Shown: positions 42,905 to 51,542 of the stretch, in pieces | Position numbering within the stretch: position 1 is the first letter of the stretch | How the letters are laid out: every line of letters begins with the position of its first letter | Origin: Lineus longissimus | Taxonomy: Eukaryota > Nemertea > Pilidiophora > Heteronemertea > Lineidae | NCBI RefSeq assembly: GCF_910592395.1 | Contig: NC_088325.1 | Coordinates: 2,945,501-3,009,500, forward strand | DNA: 64,000 bases | Direction of reading: 5' to 3' | Notes under the pieces: model-generated | The model's database searches: none | What the model saw: the letters and a program-made list of their open reading frames with translations, nothing else | Told to the model about the DNA's origin: nothing | Translations under genes and position numbers: made by a program

Positions 42905-44068
42905 ATGGCTGTTTGGTTTGCTACAACAGGTTGTGGTATTTCAATAGACGATCACTTGAATCACAGTGACCCATTGTTAAGGTCAATTTACAGGTTTCAT
43001 GTTTACTATCAAATATTGAAGATCATGAAGAATCTAGAGATACCAATTCCAGGTGAAAGTGATTTTAATGAGACAAACAATAACATTAACCGTAGGAAAC
43101 TAGGAGGGTTATTGAGTGAATTTGGTTTAAAAGACGAGTACGATTTCTCGGTGTTTGAAAATAACGGTGGTTGGAGGTCATGGTGTGTACCGGATTACAA
43201 CCCGAACATAACTGATCCCGGATATTACATCAATGATTCTAAAATCAATTTCTTCCTCATGCAAGTTCATGAAAATAGAATGCCACCGATGTTCAGTAAA
43301 GACTGGGATGCTGGAATGGCTAATTTCAAATATCCAGATATTTTCATCAAGGATCATGTCAGGAGACACAAGAATGTATTTGATGTAATTACACAAAATG
43401 AATGTCAAACCTATCAACAATTCATGATATTTAAATCAAATGGTTTCTCTAATCCTGGAATAGAGAGGTTAAATGATACAATAAGAACATATGTTTACTG
43501 TATTCTGGGTGCTCAGGCTTTGACCAGAACACCAATAATTGGAGTACCGGGTACAGAATTGGATGCACAGAAGGAATTTAACAAACTATTAAAGGATTCG
43601 ATTAATCAACATCCTGATATTCCCACTTCAATTCAAAGATATCAAAAAGCAGTGAGTGACACTCATACAAGACTAGATTATGTAATAGCACCAGGATTGT
43701 ATGTCATAGGATCAAATATGGTACTCGTTATTGGTAAGCTGGATAACTACAATAATAACATTTTAATAGCACCAAAAAATGCTAAACCCGGTAAGAATGA
43801 CATTAACCACAAAAAGACCTTACCACCCCCACTGATGGAAGGAAATAGTTCTAAGAAAATAAGAGTTAAGAGTAGCGTTGGTACATCAATAACCAGTCAT
43901 AAACCAAATAGTAATGTTGATACACCAAAAACAACTGAAACCTCAAAGAATACTCCTACTACTACTAAACTTGACACCAAAGTTGAGAAGGTGGATGATA
44001 CTCATGAAACAATTAAATTCATGCTTTACTCAGTTGTTGGTACATTGATTGTTTTTATGGTTAGATAA
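42905..44068 (+). CDS. Left-arm Polinton protein with C-terminal anchor, ~387 aa
   Basis: The frame is open from 42830, but the first ATG is at 42905 (MAVWFATTGCGISIDDHLNH). The N-terminal ~270 residues are compact and mixed, with YRFHVYYQIL, AEFGL-like and RTYVYCILGAQ blocks that I recall from uncharacterised Polinton proteins in other invertebrates; this recollection is not checked. Residues after ~290 are Pro/Thr/Lys-rich, and the C-terminus is a membrane helix (FMLYSVVGTLIVFMV). It may be a virion surface or membrane protein; no enzymatic motif is seen. It is 10 bp upstream of the next gene, same strand. The start context lacks TAAATG. Confidence 0.75.
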   Translation: MAVWFATTGCGISIDDHLNHSDPLLRSIYRFHVYYQILKIMKNLEIPIPGESDFNETNNNINRRKLGGLLSEFGLKDEYDFSVFENNGGWRSWCVPDYNPNITDPGYYINDSKINFFLMQVHENRMPPMFSKDWDAGMANFKYPDIFIKDHVRRHKNVFDVITQNECQTYQQFMIFKSNGFSNPGIERLNDTIRTYVYCILGAQALTRTPIIGVPGTELDAQKEFNKLLKDSINQHPDIPTSIQRYQKAVSDTHTRLDYVIAPGLYVIGSNMVLVIGKLDNYNNNILIAPKNAKPGKNDINHKKTLPPPLMEGNSSKKIRVKSSVGTSITSHKPNSNVDTPKTTETSKNTPTTTKLDTKVEKVDDTHETIKFMLYSVVGTLIVFMVR

Positions 44069-44078
44069 ATAAGTAATT

Positions 44079-45683
44079 ATGGCTGAAGGAGGTGAAAATT
44101 ATGAAATGGATGATTACGATTCACAATCATCATCATCATCATCATCAGGAACTGATAAAGACTGGGATAAATGGAGAAAGTTTATCTTTTATCCAGAATT
44201 GGCAGGCACAACATACAACACAGGAGGTGAAGATATCCAAATGGATGAGATAGATAATTATCGCATTAGTAATTTGAATGATCCTAATACAGTTGAAACC
44301 AATAGAACTTTTCAAGATGCCGGCACAACATACAACACAGGAGGTGGAAATCTTACTACTGAAACTTCATTCACTACACCTCCAGAAAGAGTAAGAGGTA
44401 TTGTCCCTGAATTGATGGAAAAGGAGTTAAGTTACGATACAATAGAGGATAAACTTGATACAGCATTGGGAGGATCAAACTGGAATTATGACAAGAAAAA
44501 ATTGAGTAATCTTGCACCACACATTAGTTACAAAGGTAACAAACTTTATTACGATCCGAAAACAAAGTATGAAGTTGATTTGATTAAAGATAAACTAGAA
44601 AACAAAAATTTATTTGACTATCCTAATAAGGATGAAACCATTATTACCAAGTTAATTCCTTTAACTAAGGATAATGGAAGCTTCTATGCTGAAGGCACAT
44701 TAAAGACTGAGTTTGGTACTAGATTTGCTGACATGATTAGAGGTATGATTGCACCTGACCCACCAGTAAGTCAACCTACATTAGTAACCCCTGAAACACA
44801 GGCAGTAATTAATGAGGTAAACAGTTCAAACAAACCAATAGATAAACTGATAGATTCTAATGATGATGAACTTAAAACACTGGGTTTTACTGAATCTGCC
44901 TTGAGAGAACTTAGAGGGTTAAAACAGGCTGGTGATGATCTAGCTGCAGTAAAGAGGGATAAGGACATGCAAATAGAGGAATTAGAAAATAAACTTCATA
45001 ATTTAACAAGAGACTATGTAAAGTCTGCAGAAGAAGATGCTAAAGATACGGGGGAGTTGAAAAAGCAAATAGATGAACTAAATGACAAATTGCATGAGGA
45101 AATGTCAAAGGTATGGAGGTTAGACAATGACAGGGAGTCACAAACTAGAAGAATTAAACGTTTAATTGTTGAAGTTCTAAAGAAACCAGATTCAACTATT
45201 CCTCTGAAGGACAGAATAAAGTTACTTTTTAAGACGTATGGTGTAACCATTAGCGCCATAATAACAACTGTTGTAATGACATTTACAACTCTAGGTCTTA
45301 GTATCAGTAGTGCTTTAAGTGGTGCCACTAAATCTGTAAAACCAACTCCAGGACCAGGACCATCTCCAGGACCAGACCCAACTCCAGGACCTACACCAGA
45401 ACCAGGACCAAAACCATCAATACCAGATAAAGTAAAAGAAGGTCTCAAGAAGTTTGCTGAATGGCTAAAAGAACTAGCCAAGAAATCAGCTGCGGCTTTA
45501 CCGGGAATCATCGGTTCTATCGTATCATTTCTCCTGAAAACAATTGGTGCAGTTGTTGGCTTTCTAGCCGAACATCTGATCATAGCAGTTATTGCTATTG
45601 TGAGCTCCATAATTTATGGTTTAATTGGGGGTGTTAAAGCCTTAAAATCACGTAAAACAGTAAAATCACGTAAAAGGTCTTAG
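44079..45683 (+). CDS. Large left-arm protein with coiled coil and membrane C-terminus, 534 aa
   Basis: Acidic Ser-rich N-terminus (a run of seven Ser) with two AGTTYNTGG repeats (about residues 42 and 80). A globular middle is followed by a coiled coil (about 285-350, IEELENKLHNL...ELKKQIDELNDKL). Next come a hydrophobic segment (about 390-415), a Pro-Gly tract (PGPGPSPGPDPTPGPTP) and an amphipathic/hydrophobic C-terminal third (LLKTIGAVVGFLAEHLIIAVIAIVSSIIYGLIGG) ending in a basic tail. This could be a structural, membrane-active or host-attachment protein; function unknown. Start ATG at 44079 after ATAAATAAGTAATT. Same operon-like run as its neighbours. Confidence 0.78.
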   Translation: MAEGGENYEMDDYDSQSSSSSSSGTDKDWDKWRKFIFYPELAGTTYNTGGEDIQMDEIDNYRISNLNDPNTVETNRTFQDAGTTYNTGGGNLTTETSFTTPPERVRGIVPELMEKELSYDTIEDKLDTALGGSNWNYDKKKLSNLAPHISYKGNKLYYDPKTKYEVDLIKDKLENKNLFDYPNKDETIITKLIPLTKDNGSFYAEGTLKTEFGTRFADMIRGMIAPDPPVSQPTLVTPETQAVINEVNSSNKPIDKLIDSNDDELKTLGFTESALRELRGLKQAGDDLAAVKRDKDMQIEELENKLHNLTRDYVKSAEEDAKDTGELKKQIDELNDKLHEEMSKVWRLDNDRESQTRRIKRLIVEVLKKPDSTIPLKDRIKLLFKTYGVTISAIITTVVMTFTTLGLSISSALSGATKSVKPTPGPGPSPGPDPTPGPTPEPGPKPSIPDKVKEGLKKFAEWLKELAKKSAAALPGIIGSIVSFLLKTIGAVVGFLAEHLIIAVIAIVSSIIYGLIGGVKALKSRKTVKSRKRS

Positions 45684-45730
45684 GTGACCTTCTATCAAAA
45701 CAATGTTTAAAAAATAATTATTATGTAAAT

Positions 45731-46870
45731 ATGAATAAATACATCTCATTAAAAGACTATTATTCTAGTGAGTGGAACAATGAGAATCTTAAAGGATACA
45801 TTCGTCCTAGGGTTATGGATCGAGCAGAGCTCTCAGGACGAAGTCGGACTAGGACAAAGTCCCGAGAGCAAAGCTTGACTCGAGCAGAGCTCTCAGGACG
45901 AAGTCCGACTGAGACAATCAAAGTAGTCCTGCCAAGAATGAAAGAATATGACGTCAGTACCAACACTAATGCTCAATTCTGCCGTAATTGTAAAAGGTGG
46001 ACACTTTTTGAGTATCAAAAAAACTTGAATTCAGCAAGGTACGCAGCTAAAACTGTGAAGTATCAATTCTGCACCAATTGCAATTCGACTACTTACGACG
46101 ATGATTTTAAAACTCTTGAGATCAATATTGACAACAAGACACGTTACTTTGACAGTATTCTAAGGAAACTTGGATGGAGTCGGCTGTCCGAATCGGCAGT
46201 TAAGTATTTAAAGGACTTTGTGGAAGGGTATTTACAGTGCTACTTTTCAAGTCACAGAAAATGTCTTAGTAAGCAGAGATATGAAAGTACTCTTCAGTCA
46301 GCCCTAAAAATGGGTATTAACACTCTCCCCTCTAAGTTATGTAACCAAGGGTTACATGGTGAAGCCATGCTTTTTAAATTTCACTGTGGGGAATATGATT
46401 GGTTTCTTGCCATTGAATTTATTAACAGGGCAATTGGTAAACCGCAATTAACCGATGAGAATATCACTGACCTTAGACTAGTGTACTATGCTTTCCTTAG
46501 ATTTCTGCATTACTGTGGTGTCAAGGTCACCATTAACTACAAGGTATTTTTACACCAAGCCTTTAAAACGCTGAAAATTGATTATGTAATATTTACACCT
46601 TTTTTAACCAACAAGGAGCGAGTAAATGATTTGGAGAGATTATGGTATGATTTCACTCAAAGTATTTTCTTCCAGAATTACAAGGTTGAGAAGGAATATG
46701 ACCAGGATATTGACAAGCAGTTTGACGTTTTACTGAGTGCCAGTGCAGGTCGAGACATTAACTGCATCAGTAATATTAAGTTTACACCAGCCGGACTTCG
46801 TCCTGAGAGCACAGCTCGAGCCGGACTTTGTCCTGAGAGCATAGCTCGAGCTAGTGTTAAGATGCAATAA
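45731..46870 (+). CDS. VLTF3-like late transcription factor candidate, 379 aa
   Basis: After an insertion-derived N-terminus there is a zinc ribbon (C84-x2-C87 and C114-x2-C117). A helical domain follows, with a RYFDSILRKLGW block near 139, an LTDENITDLRLVYYAF block near 240 and NYKVFLHQAFKTLKI...TPFLTNKERVNDLERLW near 275-310. This order (zinc ribbon, then a helical domain ending in a leucine-rich, Lys/Arg-x-Glu-Lys-like stretch) matches my knowledge of the poxvirus-type VLTF3 family of late transcription factors. The match is by eye and needs a profile search. Three hairpin modules encode residues 31-60 exactly; two more encode ~353-372. The start is TGTAAATATG. Confidence 0.6.
   Translation: MNKYISLKDYYSSEWNNENLKGYIRPRVMDRAELSGRSRTRTKSREQSLTRAELSGRSPTETIKVVLPRMKEYDVSTNTNAQFCRNCKRWTLFEYQKNLNSARYAAKTVKYQFCTNCNSTTYDDDFKTLEINIDNKTRYFDSILRKLGWSRLSESAVKYLKDFVEGYLQCYFSSHRKCLSKQRYESTLQSALKMGINTLPSKLCNQGLHGEAMLFKFHCGEYDWFLAIEFINRAIGKPQLTDENITDLRLVYYAFLRFLHYCGVKVTINYKVFLHQAFKTLKIDYVIFTPFLTNKERVNDLERLWYDFTQSIFFQNYKVEKEYDQDIDKQFDVLLSASAGRDINCISNIKFTPAGLRPESTARAGLCPESIARASVKMQ
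45821..45910. repeat. Three tandem 30-bp hairpin modules in the VLTF3-like gene
   Basis: Exactly 90 bp, 3 x 30. The outer two are near-identical (GAGC-aga-GCTC, TCA, GGAC-gaa-GTC); the middle one has the reverse hairpin order. They add residues 31-60 in frame. Confidence 0.85.
46789..46848. repeat. Two tandem 30-bp hairpin modules near the VLTF3-like C-terminus
   Basis: 2 x 30 bp, both GGAC-nnn-GTCC, TGA, GAGC-aca/ata-GCTC. Read in the one reverse frame that avoids TGA, giving AGLRPESTAR and AGLCPESIAR. Confidence 0.85.
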
Positions 46871-46921
46871 AGTTGTGAAAACAGCATTTTGCACTTAACA
46901 GTCATTTTTCCATAATTTTAA

Positions 46922-47743
46922 ATGAATAATCAGCAAATGAATAGTCAGACATCTGCAGTGATTGAACAACAGATGAAACAGATTGGTGTTATGAGTCCTG
47001 AGAGCTTAGCTCGAGTTGGGGCTTCTAACCAACAGAACACTGGTAGTTACCAACAAAACAGAACTAACTTTCAACAGAACTGCTCTACAAATCAACAAGT
47101 TTCAAACAAGCAGTTGAATAGTTCAAATTTTGTTAATCCTAGTCAAGGAATAGTTAATCCCAGTCAAGGAATAGTCAATTCTAGTTGCCAACTAGGCTCA
47201 ACTAGCAATCAACAACATTTGAACTATTTGACTGATAGTGGCCTTAAAGCCAAACAAGACTTAGAGATTCTAGTTGCAACTGGTAAAAGCAAGGATTTCC
47301 TTAATAAACAAATAACTTTTAATGACTTAGATAATATGACTGAAAAAGAAATCTTAAAACACCATAGAATGTATGAAACAAAGATGGCTGCCAGACTTAA
47401 TGATTCTTTGGGTAAGACAGTAATTAAAGCTTACACTAAATTATCAAGGTGGTTATTACCAATAGATGATGAAGATGATCTTTATCATGATCTTAGAAAT
47501 GATTATTTGATAACTAACGAGTTGGATAAATGGCTTGGATGGTTGAGTTTGAGAATGGGTGCACTAACTGCACTTGCCTCAACAACACTTATTACTTTAG
47601 GTCATTGTCATGAGGAATCATCTATGAATACATCGAGTATGACTGCATCAAATATGAATACACCAAATATGACTGTCTCTGAATGTGACAAACCAATAGA
47701 TGAAAGTCTAGATATCACAGGTAGTGATGATAAAGAAGACTAA
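46922..47743 (+). CDS. Gln/Asn-rich left-arm protein, 273 aa
   Basis: The first ~110 residues are Gln/Asn/Ser-rich with a duplicated VNPSQGI repeat. The remainder is a helical domain (LEILVATGKSKDFLNKQITFNDLDNMTEKEILKHH..., LGKTVIKAYTKLSRWLLPIDDEDDLYHDL) with a moderately hydrophobic segment near 212-232 and an acidic Asn/Thr-rich tail. No known function. A half module (46993-47016) gives residues SPESLARVG. Start in TTTAAATG. It could be a virion core or scaffold protein, which is speculation. Confidence 0.72.
   Translation: MNNQQMNSQTSAVIEQQMKQIGVMSPESLARVGASNQQNTGSYQQNRTNFQQNCSTNQQVSNKQLNSSNFVNPSQGIVNPSQGIVNSSCQLGSTSNQQHLNYLTDSGLKAKQDLEILVATGKSKDFLNKQITFNDLDNMTEKEILKHHRMYETKMAARLNDSLGKTVIKAYTKLSRWLLPIDDEDDLYHDLRNDYLITNELDKWLGWLSLRMGALTALASTTLITLGHCHEESSMNTSSMTASNMNTPNMTVSECDKPIDESLDITGSDDKED
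46993..47016. repeat. Half hairpin module in the Gln/Asn-rich gene
   Basis: GTCC, TGA, GAGC-tta-GCTCG; the GGAC half is missing. Confidence 0.6.
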
Positions 47744-47755
47744 ATTAACCTGGTT

Positions 47756-47772
47756 ATGAGAACATAGTTCGA
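47756..47772. repeat. Lone GAAC-ata-GTTC hairpin between genes
   Basis: Half-module remnant in the 49-bp gap between the 273-aa and 178-aa genes. Confidence 0.45.
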
Positions 47773-47792
47773 ATTAAATTCGGCCAAGATAA

Positions 47793-48329
47793 ATGGAACT
47801 TGAAACTGTAACTGATACTACTCGAGATATGCTCTCAGGACAAAGTCCGACTAGGACTACGTCCAGAGAACAAAGTTCGACTAAAGTTTCAGTGTCTAAG
47901 AAACCTCGATCAGAGAAACAATTAGCATGGTCTAGAGAACTGGGTAGAAGATCTAAGGAATTTAAGAGGATAAAAAAGGATAAGACGACATTTAAAGTAC
48001 AGGACTCCTCACCAAACAACAGAGTTGTGGAAAAGGAGGAAGAAGAATTAGAGGAAGAAGAACCACAATCTCAAAATACTGATGTATCACTGCGTGAATC
48101 TAGTAGTAATACTTATGTCTATGTACTAGGTTTAGGTGCCGTTATTTTAGCAGCATTCATTATGTTTAAGAAACTTCCTAAAAAAGTAAGTAAAGAGCAG
48201 CGATCAGGCTTGAATCGAGCTATGCTCTCAGGACAAAGTCCGAATGAAGCAGTCATGAAGGGATCAATTAACCCTCTTGTTAAACCTGTAGTTAAAGAGA
48301 AGAAATGTACTATTCCTTTAATGGAATGA
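47793..48329 (+). CDS. Small membrane protein, 178 aa, with three hairpin modules
   Basis: Basic N-terminus, acidic coiled-coil-like stretch (KEEEELEEEEPQ, about residues 86-97), one membrane helix (YVYVLGLGAVILAAFIMF, about 109-126), basic tail. Residues ~11-30 are two modules (47823-47882) and residues ~142-151 another (48216-48245), so about a sixth of the protein is insertion-derived. Start in ATAAATG. Convergent with the 316-aa gene across three more modules. Probably a virion or host-membrane accessory protein; no family known to me. Confidence 0.7.
   Translation: MELETVTDTTRDMLSGQSPTRTTSREQSSTKVSVSKKPRSEKQLAWSRELGRRSKEFKRIKKDKTTFKVQDSSPNNRVVEKEEEELEEEEPQSQNTDVSLRESSSNTYVYVLGLGAVILAAFIMFKKLPKKVSKEQRSGLNRAMLSGQSPNEAVMKGSINPLVKPVVKEKKCTIPLME
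47823..47882. repeat. Two tandem hairpin modules, ACT-flanked
   Basis: 60 bp. ACT immediately precedes (47820-47822) and ends the block (47880-47882), the same flanking triplet as at 145-204. Confidence 0.85.
48216..48245. repeat. Single hairpin module with GAAT direct repeat
   Basis: GAAT is found just before the module core (48212-48215) and at its end (48242-48245), the clearest single-module case of a target duplication. Confidence 0.85.
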
Positions 48330-48340
48330 TCTCATCAGGT

Positions 48341-48430
48341 GGTCCGACTTCGTCTTGAGAGCTCTGCTCGAGTCGAACTTTGTTCTCTGGACCTTGTCTC
48401 AGTCAGACTTCGTCTTGAGAGCAGAGCTCG
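48341..48430. repeat. Three modules at a convergent gene end
   Basis: Exactly 90 bp. The rightmost supplies the last residues (ELCSQDEV) and stop of the 316-aa gene. Loops and some stem bases differ between units. Confidence 0.85.
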
Positions 48431-49353
48431 ATTCTTAACTCTAAAGAAACCTCTGTTCCTCTGAAATTAACTAGCTTACCATTCTCATCAGTGATTTCGA
48501 ATTTTATGTGATTAGTACACTTATTTATCGTTTTCTTACAATTCGGTTCGTATCGCTGCATTTTTATTTGGTCACCATCTTCTACAGGTATGATGCAGAA
48601 AATGTTAGATGGTTTATTGTTGTAGAGGGTCTTAGCTTTGTCAACCAAATTAGCTTGCAGGAATAGATATTTCCTGTAAAAGTTGAGTGGTCTTGTGGAG
48701 TAGTATTTTCCTTTCTTGGTGAATTTAGTTTGCTTAAAGCCAAACCACTCATTCACCACTGTGAGCTGTTTTTCTATCACCTCTCTTATGGTTTTGCTTA
48801 TTTGAAAACCTTCTGTGTTTCTCTCAATCTTGATTTTTTCATTTTTATCTAACTTGTCTACTTTCAGAGGGTACTCTTTATCCTCTGTAAGTTCAAGGGT
48901 TATGTAATTATTGTTATCACAGTAAATTTTCACATGGCTTATTCCAATTTCTTTTATGTATTTTTGCCATACCTCACAAAACTCACTTAAACTAAAATGT
49001 CGAGAGTATGGAAATGTGTATTGAGTAATGGTGTCTTTAGTTGTGGTAGAATCATTTTCCAAATGCCGTTCGCAAATTTTCATGACTTCCTTTTCAAGTG
49101 TATCTGTTTCAAGTCCAGGAGCAAATAATGTCCTACACCATAATTGTTTATCTAAGGGCTCATGTTTTGTAATTCTGGTTATTTCGACTAGAAATGAGAA
49201 AATCCTTACTCCCTCTGGTAGAAAATCACCTGTCCACCATGAATTGTAAAAGGTTATCGATTTCAAAGTAATGGATTTTATGTCTAATTGGTCTGTTAAG
49301 TAGTACTCAAATTTGGCTTCATTACATTCTTGTTCATTGATTATGAAGTCCAT
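48403..49353 (-). CDS. Second penton-like protein, 316 aa
   Basis: Ends with HIKFEITDENGKLVNFRGTEV, closely parallel to the closing strand of the 255-aa penton-like protein (NIRLTDEKGDIIDLNG), and is preceded by long beta-rich sequence. I therefore read it as a second penton- or fibre-type single jelly-roll protein, possibly a larger vertex or receptor-binding form. The middle is Lys/Glu-rich with a helical EKEVMKICERHLEN segment. The final ELCSQDEV comes from a hairpin module. It is divergent from polB with a 56-bp gap; the start context is AATTAAATAGAAATG, like polB and the major capsid gene. Not visible in element 1, whose left part is outside the window. Confidence 0.65.
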   Translation of the reverse strand: MDFIINEQECNEAKFEYYLTDQLDIKSITLKSITFYNSWWTGDFLPEGVRIFSFLVEITRITKHEPLDKQLWCRTLFAPGLETDTLEKEVMKICERHLENDSTTTKDTITQYTFPYSRHFSLSEFCEVWQKYIKEIGISHVKIYCDNNNYITLELTEDKEYPLKVDKLDKNEKIKIERNTEGFQISKTIREVIEKQLTVVNEWFGFKQTKFTKKGKYYSTRPLNFYRKYLFLQANLVDKAKTLYNNKPSNIFCIIPVEDGDQIKMQRYEPNCKKTINKCTNHIKFEITDENGKLVNFRGTEVSLELRIELCSQDEV

Positions 49354-49409
49354 TTCTATTTAATTCAAGAGATTTATTGAATTTAATAAATTTTAATCTA
49401 ATAAATAGA
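49354..49409. promoter_or_regulatory. Divergent promoter region of the penton-like and polB genes
   Basis: 56 bp, almost all A/T, with AAATAGAA before each start codon (AATTAAATAGAAATG leftward, AATAAATAGAATG rightward). Confidence 0.5.
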
Positions 49410-50115
49410 ATGACTGATAAGAATCAGAAAATACTTTGCACTACATGTGACAAGTACATATCCTACAACAATATGGCTATTCACAGGAGAACCAAAGGTC
49501 ACTTAAGTAAATTAAATCCGGATTATGTCCCTATTGCTCAACCCCGAGCCCAATCACTGATCCCTAAAACTATGGATAAGAAACTTGCATTTGAGGAAAA
49601 TGAGCTAGATGGCATAAAGAAAGTGAGTGGAATAGAAATAGTAAAACAATTTGGCAAGCCTGTAGTCACCATTAGTTTGAAGATTGACAGAGAAGCTAAA
49701 CAAGTGTATGAATACAGAGATAAATTAGAGGAGGTATTATTTCAACTCAATGATTACCATCACAAAATTAGCATATCAGTATTTGCTCAGTTTGATCGTC
49801 AGGGTGAAAGTGTAACACACCCCATACAGTCTCCAATGGAAAGCATAATTTCAAGGAACCAGGCAATTTATGCCATTACCAACCAGTTAAACTACATTAA
49901 GACACAGATTGAGGAAAGGTACTTTCAAGGGTCTGGACTTACTTTAAATAAAATAGAGTCTTGTAACATGACCATCTGTTCTTACAAGAGGTGTAAAGGT
50001 GGTCATTACACTAAATTACCATTTAAAACAAAAGCAGTAATAAATGTGGAATCAAATGACAATAAATGTTTTCTCTGATCTTTATTGGCCGCTAAATATC
50101 TGAAAGAAAATCCAG

Positions 50116-50145
50116 AGACGGACTTTGTCCTGAGAGCAGAGCTCC
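50116..50145. repeat. Hairpin module in the PolB N-terminal region
   Basis: GGAC-ttt-GTCC, TGA, GAGC-aga-GCTC; encodes TDFVLRAELQ. A partial copy follows at 50181-50208 (GAC-ttc-GTC, GAAC-aga-GTTC) and a half copy at 50686-50703. Confidence 0.75.
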
Positions 50146-50765
50146 AGAGTACATTCAATATCACTAACAATATGCTACAAATGACTTCGTCACGAGAACA
50201 GAGTTCGAAAACTACTGATATCAAAATCAAATCATTTCCTGTATGTATTCAAAAGGATATCCCTAAGATAGAGAGTGATAATAATCTCAAAATTAATGTG
50301 TTCAAGTTAGAGAACGAATCGGCTAAGAGCACCTGTGAGGCAAAACTAGAACCTCTCTACCTGTCCAAGAATTATGATGATGATGATGTCATCGATCTGC
50401 TCTATTTCAAGGACCATTTCATGTACATAAGAGACATCAATCTTTTCTTCAGGACACTAGCTCATAGAGTGTATCTTTGCAGGAGATGCATGAATTACTT
50501 TTACAGGAAGTCAACACTAGATAAACATAAAAAGAAATGTGGAGAACACGATTACTGTAAGATTACTTTGCCTCCACCTAACAGTAAATGGTCACAAATT
50601 AAATTTGAAAAACACTCATTCAAAAATAGAGTTCCGTTTGTGATCTATGCTGATTTCGAAGCGATAAGCACAACAGTCAATGATAACTCGAGCTCTGCTC
50701 TCACAACTCAGACAGATACCACTGTTACCACTAAAAAACTTTTTAAACAAAATGCATCAGCTGTT

Positions 50766-50907
50766 TGTAGTATGAGACACCATACATTATGAGTCGAGTT
50801 CAATAGGCTATGCCCAGAGGGCGCTGTAATTTAGTGACTACTAATAAACATGTTATGTTTTCATATCCGCCTTGTTTATGATCATCAACCTACGTAAATC
50901 CTCGACA
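50766..50907 (+). repeat. 5' LTR of the polB Gypsy element
   Basis: TGTAGTATGAG...CTCGACA, 142 bp; no difference from the 3' LTR by eye. Confidence 0.93.
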
Positions 50908-50925
50908 TGGTGTCAGAAGTGGGAT
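50908..50925 (+). promoter_or_regulatory. Primer-binding site, tRNA-Leu
   Basis: TGGTGTCAGAAGTGGGAT directly after the LTR is complementary to the 3' end of a tRNA-Leu (…CCCACTTCTGACACCA). Confidence 0.8.
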
Positions 50926-51239
50926 CAGATGAAGAAAAACATTTATAGAACAGGTTGAACTTATTAGTATGCCAAATCGGTTCTATTCCGATTGTAAACG
51001 GCTGACAAAAGTCCGGGCCGAAAGTAGGTCATGGGCCACATGGCGGAAAAAAAATCGTAATCGGAACGTTCGTCGCGCACGTGCTTCAAGTGACGTTGAC
51101 CTCGCACAACGATTAGGAGATCTACGGAGGCCGGTACGGTTCATGCGAAATTCTAGGCGGAGTTCGGAGATTCTTAGTAGAGAATCTAGTGAACGTGCAC
51201 ACTTGAAGTAGTTTCTTAGGCGAGAACTAAAGTATAACC
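50926..51239 (+). other. Leader of the polB Gypsy element
   Basis: About 310 bp. It has a small Arg-rich frame (50969-51211), which I do not take as a gene. Confidence 0.5.
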
Positions 51240-51542
51240 ATGGCAACTGCAATGCCATATCAGGTGCAACCACCAGAGAAGTTTAACTTCAAACCAGATG
51301 ACTGGCCGAAATGGAAACGACGTTTTAATAGGTTCAGGGAGGCATCTGGGCTTTCGACTAAGTCACAGGAAAACCAAGTAAATACGTTGATTTACTGTAT
51401 GGGCGACGAAGCTGATGACATTTTAAACTCAATAACATTAACGGATGACGATAGGCGGTCATATGATGTCATCGTAGAAAAACTTGAGAGTTACTTTTTG
51501 CCAAAAAGGAATGTTATATTCGAGAGAGCTAAGTTTAATTAA
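51240..51542 (+). pseudogene. gag: Gag N-terminal part, ended by TAA
   Basis: Starts MATAMPYQVQPPEKFNF and runs through a capsid-type helical region to ERAKFN, then TAA at 51540-51542. The same frame goes straight on with RRQSETESVDQF, so this is one codon (probably CAA) mutated to TAA or a readthrough stop, not a gene end. In related elements gag and pol are often one frame. A sequencing error or a young nonsense change is possible. Confidence 0.8.

Noticed and set aside
45014-45610. 198-aa minus ORF opposite the 534-aa gene
   Set aside because: Mirror of the Pro/Gly repeat and hydrophobic region on the other strand; no support.
50969-51211. 80-aa Arg-rich ORF in the Gypsy leader
   Set aside because: No recognisable domain, lies in the leader between primer site and gag; composition alone explains it.
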